DNA of 62,211 nt from an uncultured Lachnospiraceae bacterium (lineage in GTDB: Bacteria; Bacillota; Clostridia; Lachnospirales; Lachnospiraceae). The notes below the pieces were generated by a model. That model saw nothing but the letters and a program-made list of their open reading frames with translations, ran no database searches and had not been told where the DNA came from. The translations under genes were made by a program, and so were the position numbers. Numbering within the stretch: position 1 is the first letter of the stretch; each line of letters opens with the position of its first letter. This document shows positions 24,752 to 32,627 of this stretch, piece by piece. The stretch lies in NCBI GenBank assembly GCA_900317825.1, contig ONIH01000012.1, forward strand, positions 1 to 62,211, in the 5' to 3' direction.

Positions 24752-26107
24752 CTACAGATATCTCGCGAATATAAATACCGTTGAGAATGCCAGCACCAGT
24801 ATAGTTGCCGGCGCCGCTGCCTTGCAGTACCTGCCCCAGCTGATCGGATGTCCTGCACGGGTTGAGGCCGATGTACCAACTACATTTGCAGAAGCACCAA
24901 TCGGTGTTGCTGAACCACCGATATCTGTTCCGATCGACAGCGCCCAGGCAAGCACATCCACATTGACCCCAGGTGTAACCCTCGCCAGTGCCTTGATGAT
25001 CGGAATCATAGTCGCTGAGAACGGGATGTTGTCGATAAATGCACTTGCAATTCCTGAGATCCAGATGATGATCGCAACCATTGTGAAAACATTGCCACGA
25101 GATACCCTGGCAATGAATCCGGCGACTGTTTCCAGAACACCTGTCTCTTCAAGACCTCCGACAACCACGAAGAGTCCGACGAAGAACAGCAGCGTCTTGA
25201 AGTCGACAGATTTCATGATCTCTTTCACATGCTTCGGAGCCGTCACCAGTGTGAGACATGCAATCAGAACTCCGATGAATGCGACTGTGAGTCCTGTGCT
25301 GCCATGAGTGATGAGAAGCACTACAGCCAGTGCAAATATGCAGGCACTGATGATGAACCCACGCCGGTCTGTGATCATTGTCTTCGGGTCAGGAAGCTTA
25401 GAATAATCCACATTTGCATTCTGGGTGCGAAACTGCCTCCTGTATACGATATAGAAATAAAATACAGTGATCACAAGTGCGATTATAGATACAACGCCTG
25501 TATTCGTAAGGAAATCAAAGAATGTGAATCCGAGAGATGTACCAATGATGATATTCGGCGGATCTCCACACATGGTGGCACTTCCACCCAGATTAGCACA
25601 GAATATCTCGGAAATGATCATTGGAACCGGGTCAAATGACAAGAGCTGCGCCAGCTCAATCGTCACCGTCGCCAGGAACAGTATGACTGTGATCGAGTCT
25701 ATAAACATAGACAGTCCGAAGCTCATGATCATAAACACGATAAAGATCCTGACCGGCTTATAATCTATAGCTCTGGCCAGTGTCATGCACAACCATTGGA
25801 AAAATCCAACTCTCGCCATGCCAGCCACCATGATCATCATTCCTGCTATAAAAATGATCGTTGACCAGTTGATACCGATTGAAGAGCTGGCTCCACGCCC
25901 GGACACATGCCAGAAATCAGATGTAAAAATTGATGACACATTCAGCGTCTGAAGTAATGCTGCACCATCGCGCATCTCTATCCCAAATACCAGGATAATA
26001 GTCCCCAGCGCACAGCACAGTGTGATGATATAATGCTCCCACCTGTCAAGAACGATGAGTATGAACATCAGAAGAAAGATAATGATTGCAGTAATCTCTG
26101 CTGCCAT
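24752..26107 (-). CDS. ArsB/NhaD-family ion transporter
   Basis: 451 aa, about 11-12 membrane segments. Typical features: early IIIFLLMFILIVLDRWEHY, GMMIMVAGMARVGFFQW, the repeated ICANLGGSATMCGDPPNIIIGT and IGTDIGGSATPIGASANVVGT blocks that bind substrate in this superfamily. Members carry arsenite, sodium/proton or organic anions; the substrate here is unknown. AGGAGG eight bases before the ATG; 41 bp after the sugar symporter gene. Confidence 0.85.
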   Translation of the reverse strand: MAAEITAIIIFLLMFILIVLDRWEHYIITLCCALGTIILVFGIEMRDGAALLQTLNVSSIFTSDFWHVSGRGASSSIGINWSTIIFIAGMMIMVAGMARVGFFQWLCMTLARAIDYKPVRIFIVFMIMSFGLSMFIDSITVILFLATVTIELAQLLSFDPVPMIISEIFCANLGGSATMCGDPPNIIIGTSLGFTFFDFLTNTGVVSIIALVITVFYFYIVYRRQFRTQNANVDYSKLPDPKTMITDRRGFIISACIFALAVVLLITHGSTGLTVAFIGVLIACLTLVTAPKHVKEIMKSVDFKTLLFFVGLFVVVGGLEETGVLETVAGFIARVSRGNVFTMVAIIIWISGIASAFIDNIPFSATMIPIIKALARVTPGVNVDVLAWALSIGTDIGGSATPIGASANVVGTSASTRAGHPISWGRYCKAAAPATILVLAFSTVFIFARYL

Positions 26108-26148
26108 TTTTATAACCTCCTGTTTCTTCTGCCTCCAGAACTACCCAC

Positions 26149-27648
26149 TTATTTTACTACTCTTGTACTCATCCGTCTCCCTATCCACTCATTCTTCGGA
26201 TCCCAGAGCCTGTCATATGAGAGTCCGGTTACTTTTTCACAGATCTGCTTCTCTTCATCTGTAGTCACGGAATTGTCCTCGCCGCGGCGTCTTGCGATCT
26301 CCTTCTTGATGACATTGAATTCCTTCTCCGTCATCGGAAGTCTGTATCCGAATATGAAGAGGCAGACGCAGAGGATCACCGGCATCAGGATGAATACAAG
26401 TGCGATTCCATGCTGTGTAGAAAGAGCCTGACGGCCGCCGGCATTAGCGATCTTTTCACTGTAGCCAACAGCGGCGAGAAGCACACCTATGAGCCATGAT
26501 GAAAGGCCGGATGATATTTTTCTTGCAAAAGTAGACATCCCGGATACAACCCCAGGTCTGTGAACACCGGTCACGAGCTCATCTACATCCGGCATATCAG
26601 CCATGATTGCAAAAATACTTGTAAGCGTAGCAGCATTTCCTATACCAATGCCGCATGCCAGAATGAGAATCGGGATGATGCTCGCACCCTCATTTGAAAA
26701 CGGAATCAGAAGAAGCGTCGACACAATCCTGATAGGAGCTCCGATGAGGATCGTCGTGCGCTTCGAAGTCTTTGCCATCACAGGCCCCCAGATCAGCATG
26801 CCGATAAGCTGTGACAGAATGATTGCAGCCATCAGATAGGTAAAATAGTGGTTCCCGTATCCATTGATCACATCATCCACATAGTAGACAGCCATTCCGG
26901 TGACGAAGTCCGTCCCGCACTGTCCAGTCAGATAGATGCCGATGAAAAGCCTGAATGTACGGTTCCTGAACACACTTCCAGCATGATTGAAGCTGTCCAC
27001 AAGCCTTGACTTCACAGGTGCATGCTGATTCTCCCAGGTGCCTGCAACAGTTATAAGACATGTGATCAAAAAGCACAGCCCGAATATCAGACAGCACTTC
27101 AGATACATAGAAGCCTTGGTCGGATCAGTGATCAGAAGCGTCGGCACAACTCCGCATACCATGGAACCAAGCGTCGACCAGATCATTCTCACATTTGAAA
27201 ACTTCGATCTCAACGCATAGTCATCGATCATATCCGGCAGCAGTCCGTTGTACGGAACCATCAGGATCGTCGATCCTGTAGAGAACAGGCAGTACATGAT
27301 CACATAAAAGATAAACATCGCTGCCGTTGACTTCGTAGAAAACGGAACCCACAGCATGACAAAAGTGATCGCCGTCGCGAATGATCCGATCAGCATATAT
27401 AACCGCTTCGGTCCCATTTTTGCAGAGGTCCTGTCAGTGATATTGCCCATCATAGGGTCCGTGATAGCATCCCACACATGTCCGATCAGCGGCACCGTCC
27501 CCGCAAGTGCCGGCGGCATCCCCATTGCCTTGATCAGAAAAACCGTAAAGAACGATCCGATGATGACGAAGGCGCCTCCATTGAAAAACTCGGCCATGCC
27601 GTACATCATCTGTGCCCCAAATCCCGTTTTGTGCTTTTTTTCCTCCAT
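26149..27648 (-). CDS. GPH-type (MFS_2) glycoside-pentoside-hexuronide:cation symporter
   Basis: 499 aa, 12 membrane segments, inner membrane. Family marks: YGMAEFFNGGAF, GHVWDAITDPMMGNITDRT (the DxxxDP motif that binds the coupling ion), and YNGLLPDMIDD. Probably carries a sugar or glycoside with Na+ or H+. First gene of a minus-strand run toward the ArsB-like transporter; GGGAGG precedes the ATG. A promoter TTTCAA-N17-TATAAT is visible at 27683-27711. Confidence 0.85.
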   Translation of the reverse strand: MEEKKHKTGFGAQMMYGMAEFFNGGAFVIIGSFFTVFLIKAMGMPPALAGTVPLIGHVWDAITDPMMGNITDRTSAKMGPKRLYMLIGSFATAITFVMLWVPFSTKSTAAMFIFYVIMYCLFSTGSTILMVPYNGLLPDMIDDYALRSKFSNVRMIWSTLGSMVCGVVPTLLITDPTKASMYLKCCLIFGLCFLITCLITVAGTWENQHAPVKSRLVDSFNHAGSVFRNRTFRLFIGIYLTGQCGTDFVTGMAVYYVDDVINGYGNHYFTYLMAAIILSQLIGMLIWGPVMAKTSKRTTILIGAPIRIVSTLLLIPFSNEGASIIPILILACGIGIGNAATLTSIFAIMADMPDVDELVTGVHRPGVVSGMSTFARKISSGLSSWLIGVLLAAVGYSEKIANAGGRQALSTQHGIALVFILMPVILCVCLFIFGYRLPMTEKEFNVIKKEIARRRGEDNSVTTDEEKQICEKVTGLSYDRLWDPKNEWIGRRMSTRVVK

Positions 27649-27682
27649 AATAAAAAAGCCTCCCTTCTGTAAAACTATTTCA

Positions 27683-27711
27683 ATTATATCAATAATTCAT
27701 CGATGTTGAAA
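27683..27711 (-). promoter_or_regulatory. Probable promoter of the GPH symporter gene
   Basis: Minus strand: TTTCAA (27706-27711), 17-bp spacer, TATAAT (27683-27688), about 35 bp before the ATG. Good -10, weak -35. Confidence 0.45.
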
Positions 27712-27781
27712 GTAAAATGTTGGTAATATCGGTTGAATATCGCTATGCAAAAATATAAAATAAGCATAGGAGGTTATATCT

Positions 27782-28513
27782 ATGAAAACACCACTAGTAT
27801 GGGCTCACAGAGGAGCCAGCGGATATGCGCCAGAGAACACGATTCCGGCATTTGAGCTTGCAGCAGAGATGGGAGCCGACGGAGTCGAGCTCGATGTCCA
27901 GTTCACCAAGGACGGACAGATCGTTGTCTGCCACGATGAGACCATTGACCGTACTTCAAACGGCTGTGGCTGGGTAAAGGACCACACACTTGAAGAGCTC
28001 AAGGCACTCAGTTTTGACAATGGAAATAAAGCATACGAGGGCGCACAGATTCCTACGATGCAGGAAGTATTCGACGCACTTCGCCCTACGAATCTCACGA
28101 TAAATATTGAGCTCAAGACCGGCATTATTTTTTATAAAGGTCTTGAAAATGATATCATCGACCTTGTCCATAAGAATAAATTCGAGGACAGGGTCATCTA
28201 CTCTTCATTCAACCACTATTCCGTGATGAAGATAAAGGAGCTCGACCCACAGGCAAAGACCGGCTTCCTGTACATGGACGGCCCTCTCGATATGCCGGCA
28301 TATGGCAGGCTCCATGGTGTGGATGCGCTTCATCCGGCGCTATACAATCTCCAGTTCCCTGACTTCATGAAAGAGTGCGCAGAGAACGGCCTCGATGTAA
28401 ATGTCTGGACCGTAAATGAAGAGAAATATATGCAGATGTGCCAGCAGGCCGGTGTTCATGCGATCATCACGAACTATCCAAAGAGAGCGCTCGAGCTGTA
28501 TGGGAGAAAATAA
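27782..28513 (+). CDS. Glycerophosphodiester phosphodiesterase
   Basis: 243-aa TIM-barrel GDPD: WAHRGASGYAPENT (catalytic His, Arg), GADGVELDVQFTKDG (Glu, Asp), VVCHDETIDRTSNG (His). Releases glycerol-3-phosphate from deacylated phospholipids. No signal peptide, so cytosolic. AGGAGG precedes the ATG. It ends 2 bp before the lipase gene at 28516, which could supply lysophospholipid products; a coupled lipid-turnover pair is a reasonable reading. Confidence 0.93.
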   Translation: MKTPLVWAHRGASGYAPENTIPAFELAAEMGADGVELDVQFTKDGQIVVCHDETIDRTSNGCGWVKDHTLEELKALSFDNGNKAYEGAQIPTMQEVFDALRPTNLTINIELKTGIIFYKGLENDIIDLVHKNKFEDRVIYSSFNHYSVMKIKELDPQAKTGFLYMDGPLDMPAYGRLHGVDALHPALYNLQFPDFMKECAENGLDVNVWTVNEEKYMQMCQQAGVHAIITNYPKRALELYGRK

Positions 28514-28515
28514 TT

Positions 28516-29481
28516 ATGGAGCTGCCAGGTGAAGACGATTTCCTCGATGCGATGAAGGGGCCATGCCGCGAGTGGCGTGAGCGTTGTGTCAAAAATGCTG
28601 CGTTCACATCATTCGACGGTACCAGGATCAACTATTACTATGCCATCCCGGATGACCCGAAGGCAATCATTGTGATGTTCCACGGATTCTGTGAATTCTG
28701 GGGCAAATATCACGAGATGGCATGGTATTACTACAGGCAGGGATATGGATTCTTCTTCCCGGAAATGAGAGGCCATGGCCTCTCAGGCGGCAAGCTGCCT
28801 GAGAAGGATCTCGTGCATGTGAAGAACTATGATCAGTATGTCACTGATATGAAGATGCTCTATGATCAGGTGGTATCTCAGAAAAAGATCCCGTCCGTGC
28901 CGCGGATACTTTTCGCTCATTCTATGGGAGGAGCCATTGCTGCCCTGTATCTGGAGAAATATCCTTCGGACTACAGTGCAGCCATCCTTTCAAGCCCGAT
29001 GGTTAAGCTGAAGACTGGAGGCATCTCTCCTGCAAAAATAAACCTGCTCCGTCTCTATGTGCATCTCTTTCATAAGGAAAAGAAGCTGTCTGTCGGCCAG
29101 CATCATTTCGATGGAGTAAATGTATTTGAGACTTCCAGCTGTCAGTCTGAGCCGAGGTACAACTACCTGTTCGGCCAGCGTCTGGAGAATGTCGAATATC
29201 AGACATATGGGGCCACCTTTGGCTGGTCCCTGGCATCTCTTTCAGCCACAAAAAAGCTGATAAAGAATGCTGACCGCATCAGAGTTCCTCTCCTGGTCTT
29301 CGAAGCAGGCAACGATCACCTAGTGGATCCGTCAGGCTATACAGAATTCCTGGCAAAGGTGCCACAGGCACAGCATATAAAGTATCCTACGTCAAAGCAT
29401 GAGATTTTCAATTCAACAACGGATGTGAGGACAGATTATTATAAGAAGATATTTGAGTTTCTGGAACAGAGAAGCAAATGA
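28516..29481 (+). CDS. Alpha/beta hydrolase, lysophospholipase (PldB)-like
   Basis: 321 aa from MELPGEDDFLDAMKGP, with GGGAG about nine bases upstream; the in-frame start at 28438 lies inside the GDPD gene and is rejected. VMFHGFCEFWGKY, MRGHGLSGG, LFAHSMGGAIAALYL (nucleophile Ser), an Asp in FEAGNDHLVDP and His in SKHEIFN complete the triad. Follows the GDPD gene by 2 bp. Its 3' end overlaps the antisense OPT remnant. Confidence 0.9.
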   Translation: MELPGEDDFLDAMKGPCREWRERCVKNAAFTSFDGTRINYYYAIPDDPKAIIVMFHGFCEFWGKYHEMAWYYYRQGYGFFFPEMRGHGLSGGKLPEKDLVHVKNYDQYVTDMKMLYDQVVSQKKIPSVPRILFAHSMGGAIAALYLEKYPSDYSAAILSSPMVKLKTGGISPAKINLLRLYVHLFHKEKKLSVGQHHFDGVNVFETSSCQSEPRYNYLFGQRLENVEYQTYGATFGWSLASLSATKKLIKNADRIRVPLLVFEAGNDHLVDPSGYTEFLAKVPQAQHIKYPTSKHEIFNSTTDVRTDYYKKIFEFLEQRSK

Positions 29482-29698
29482 AAACCCTGTGAAAAATAAA
29501 CCTCACAAGTCCCATAGAAACTACGGCTGCCGGGACCGACGCCGACACCGTCATCCCGACACAGAGTCCGAGATACGCGTTTGCCGCCCCGAATACGATA
29601 GCCAGGATAATACCCAGAATCACCGAGAACGGCGTCATCTCAGCCATCTGCTTGTCATCGGAAATGAATGGCTTAAACTGCGACTGCTGTACTGACAT
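29408..29698 (-). pseudogene. Truncated OPT-family oligopeptide transporter (N-terminal remnant)
   Basis: The first ~70 residues match the start of OPT/YSL transporters: EMTPFSVILGIILAIVFGAANAYLG, VGMTVSASVPAAVVSMG. The full protein should be about 600 aa, but the frame runs into the end of the opposite-strand lipase gene and stops after 96 aa. The ribosome site AGGAGG is intact, so a short peptide may be made. The rest was lost on the left side, presumably when the lipase/GDPD genes were joined here. Confidence 0.75.
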
Positions 29699-29887
29699 TT
29701 TTATAAGACCTCCTGAAAATAGTTAGCAGACGTCAAAAATCTTTTACTTTTGACATTTGCTGTGCCGGATTTGCGCCGCATAAGTGGCACGTTTCCTTTG
29801 CAAATCCGTGCACAACAATAGTAGAGCCATGCCTCTAAGCACAGCCCTACTATTAAAAATGAGCGAGAACAAAGTCAATAAACAGTA
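29699..29887. other. Non-coding stretch with three hairpins left of the island
   Basis: Three inverted repeats in a row: GTCAAAA/TTTTGAC (29732-29754), GGATTTGC/GCAAATCC (29767-29808), and AATAGTAG/CTACTATT (29817-29854) extended by a wobble-containing stem. Before the island arrived this DNA would have been directly downstream of scrB, so the last hairpin may be the old scrB terminator, and the first may be an operator of the lost OPT gene. Confidence 0.5.
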
Positions 29888-29908
29888 TTATACGATTGTC
29901 CATCCTTC
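29888..29908. repeat. Left 21-bp direct repeat of the island (attL-like)
   Basis: 21 bp starting TTATACGATT and ending CCATCCTTC, identical to 36109-36129, the last seven codons of scrB including the stop. Bases outside the repeats differ on both sides. Confidence 0.85.
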
Positions 29909-29945
29909 CATGATTTGTTATAAAATAGTTTTGCCTGAGATGAGA

Positions 29946-29980
29946 AAAATCTTGATTTTATTCGCGATTGAGAGTATAGT
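29946..29980 (+). promoter_or_regulatory. Promoter of the methyltransferase operon
   Basis: TTGATT (29952-29957), 17-bp spacer, TATAGT (29975-29980); predicted start about 10 bp before the ATG, giving a very short leader with GAGGTG. A 14-bp palindrome AAAATCTTGATTTT (29946-29959) overlaps the -35 box and could be an operator. Confidence 0.6.
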
Positions 29981-29996
29981 AAGTTTGAGGTGACTT

Positions 29997-32627
29997 ATGG
30001 ATTATATATCAATTAATGAATTATCAGGGAAATGGGATATAAGCAAGCGCAGAATACAGACACTGTGTAGGGAGGGACGTATACATGGCGCCATTCAAGT
30101 GGGTAATATGTGGATCATTCCTGAGAATGTGTCACGCCCAGCTGATGAAAGAAAAAAGAATGTAGTCAGTAAATTTCAGACTGATATATCTAGTAGAAAT
30201 ATGCTGAAGAGGGCCATAAGTGCATCTGTACAAGCTTGCCGTAAGTATGGAATACCAGACAGGTATATACGGGACAAGATTATTACTATATTTGCAGCAT
30301 CCTTATTAAATACATATTTTCCAGACAAAAAATATGAAGATTGCTGTCAGTTAATTACTGATACCATAGGAACCTGTCAGTATAATAAAGTTGGAGCAGA
30401 TGCAATAAGAAATGTTGCTATGGATCTTGTTAATAATCCGACAATAAATAAAGACAATTTTATCTCATGGACATATCAGTATCTTGGAAAAATTTTTTCT
30501 AATACGCCGGTAACAAGAACACAGTTTTTTACTGAACAATACATGGTTGATTTTCTTATCTGTTCTAATGATCTGATCAGTGATAAATACAAAGTTGTTG
30601 ATCCATGCTGTGGTGGGGGAAATTTCCTTGCGGGTTATCTGGAGCATATATGTCAAAAAAAACAGAATTGCTCAAAGTTGGATATATTCCATATAGTGAA
30701 TCATCTGTATGGATATGATATAGACGAAGATATGGTTAAGGCATCGTTGCTTAATATAAGACTAAGAGCAGAAAAGATTATATCTCTATATGATGTTCCT
30801 GATATAGAAGACTGGAAAAAACTCAACCCTTGTCTGTGGAGTACATCAGGTAGAAAAAATAAGTATGGCTCTCTTGATTATGAAAATCAAGTAGTGAATA
30901 TTCTTAGTGGAAAAAAGGCTACAATTAAGGAAGCACTTGGGGAAGCAGATATTATTATGACTAATCCTCCTTTTGCAACTGCAAAAGGAATGGATCCGGA
31001 ACTAAGGGATTTTCTGCGTAATAACTATAGTATTGCTGAATCAGATATGTGTGTTTCCTTTTTTATGGAAATCAATAGTCTGTTAAAAAAGAATGGGTAT
31101 TGTGGAATAGTCACGCAGACGGCTTGGATGCATTTGGATTCTTTTAAGGATTTCAGAAAATTCTTTGTGAAAAGCTATGGGGTGGAAAAAATAGCTGATC
31201 TTGGTTCAGGAGCTTTTCAGGATTTATCTGGAGAGAAAACCAATGTAGCTTTACTTTCTATAAGAAAAGGTATAGATCGTAAATCATTCTCATATGGTAG
31301 TTTTAAATCACTTGGTTATCAGAAAAAAATTTCAAGTCTGTCAAACAAGGAATATTGGAAGGATATGAAAACATCAGATGTATTCAAAACTGATGGTTCT
31401 CCGGCAGATTTTGAAATGACATCAGAGATGAAGTCTATTTTTGAAAATTGCAGCAATTACAAAAGCTATGCTGTACCTATGCAAGGTACATCAACAGGAA
31501 ATGCTAAAGAACTCATCGATTTTTACTGGAAACATATTGGAGATGGGGATTGGATTCCGGTAAGCAAAGGTGGAGGATATTGTAGATGGGAGGGGCTTAA
31601 CAGGTATGTAGTAAAATGGGGCAAGGACGGAGAATATATCAAAGAAAATAAAGGATCGGCAATAAGAAATGTCAGGTATTTTAATGAAACACAGATGGTA
31701 TTTAGTGATACCGGTACATCAGGACTTAATGTAAGGATGCTTATGCCAGGTCAGATTTTTGTTGCTTCAGGTCCGGGAATTAGAGTCTTACAAGGAAAGA
31801 CAGGTGCACATATGGCTTACCTTAATTCACGTATGGCCAGCTGTTTCATGAAGATATTCTCACCTAAACTTACTATATCGGCCGGATATATATCAAGACT
31901 GCCATCGAATGATGCGCTACTTGATTCGGATGTGCTTGAAAACCTGGCCAAAAGATGCATAGAAATGAAACGACGGTCACTAAGACGAAGACCTGTGAAT
32001 AGAGAATACTCATTTGATGACATTGATATGTCGACAGTAGATATTGAATATCTGGCAGCAAAGACAATATCTGATGAGTTGAATGAAGAGCTGGAAAAGC
32101 TCAGATGTGAAGCTGAAATAGATAGCGAGATAATGAGAATATTAGAAGTTTCTGATGAGGAGGAGATACATCTAGATGAGTCTGAGGGATTATGCGCCTA
32201 TAATATTGATAATCGTCCTGTACTTGATGTACATAATCTTGACAAGATGATTTGCGCAAATCTTGATTGCAGATGTCAGCTGAAGAGAACTAAAGTAGAT
32301 GGACATTCTCTTGGGTGTGATGGAATTCTGGAATTTTTATCAAGAAAGCTGACTGTTAATCCTGAGTATATAACTGGTATTGTAGTGAAAAATATTGATA
32401 AGATGTCAGGACTTATAGCATTGTACAAAAAAATGTTGCTACAGAATCTGATACTTAATGAAGCGGGCTTTTCTATACACAGCAATATATCTGGTGGGTG
32501 GAACTATGACGATGTTGTAGGAAATATCATCAGTAGATATAATCTGACCAGAGAAGACACGGAATGGATAAGGAATGGTTTTAAAGGTTATCATAATGAG
32601 TTTTTCTATGGTAAGGGGATATTATAA
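29997..32627 (+). CDS. Gamma-type N6-adenine DNA methyltransferase with N-terminal HTH
   Basis: 876 aa. Residues ~4-50 are a helix-turn-helix (ISINELSGKWDISKRRIQTL). Methyltransferase: motif X near TRTQFFTEQYMV, motif I DPCCGGGNFLAG (202-213), motif IV IIMTNPPFATAKG (from ~319), so N6-adenine, gamma order. Residues ~500-650 (WIPVSKGGGY, YVVKWGKDG, FVASGPGI) resemble the target-recognition region of PglX and type IIG enzymes. No nuclease domain is visible. Its stop overlaps the next ATG (TAATG). The HTH could let it regulate its own or the nuclease promoter, as some type II methyltransferases do (inference). Confidence 0.88.
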   Translation: MDYISINELSGKWDISKRRIQTLCREGRIHGAIQVGNMWIIPENVSRPADERKKNVVSKFQTDISSRNMLKRAISASVQACRKYGIPDRYIRDKIITIFAASLLNTYFPDKKYEDCCQLITDTIGTCQYNKVGADAIRNVAMDLVNNPTINKDNFISWTYQYLGKIFSNTPVTRTQFFTEQYMVDFLICSNDLISDKYKVVDPCCGGGNFLAGYLEHICQKKQNCSKLDIFHIVNHLYGYDIDEDMVKASLLNIRLRAEKIISLYDVPDIEDWKKLNPCLWSTSGRKNKYGSLDYENQVVNILSGKKATIKEALGEADIIMTNPPFATAKGMDPELRDFLRNNYSIAESDMCVSFFMEINSLLKKNGYCGIVTQTAWMHLDSFKDFRKFFVKSYGVEKIADLGSGAFQDLSGEKTNVALLSIRKGIDRKSFSYGSFKSLGYQKKISSLSNKEYWKDMKTSDVFKTDGSPADFEMTSEMKSIFENCSNYKSYAVPMQGTSTGNAKELIDFYWKHIGDGDWIPVSKGGGYCRWEGLNRYVVKWGKDGEYIKENKGSAIRNVRYFNETQMVFSDTGTSGLNVRMLMPGQIFVASGPGIRVLQGKTGAHMAYLNSRMASCFMKIFSPKLTISAGYISRLPSNDALLDSDVLENLAKRCIEMKRRSLRRRPVNREYSFDDIDMSTVDIEYLAAKTISDELNEELEKLRCEAEIDSEIMRILEVSDEEEIHLDESEGLCAYNIDNRPVLDVHNLDKMICANLDCRCQLKRTKVDGHSLGCDGILEFLSRKLTVNPEYITGIVVKNIDKMSGLIALYKKMLLQNLILNEAGFSIHSNISGGWNYDDVVGNIISRYNLTREDTEWIRNGFKGYHNEFFYGKGIL

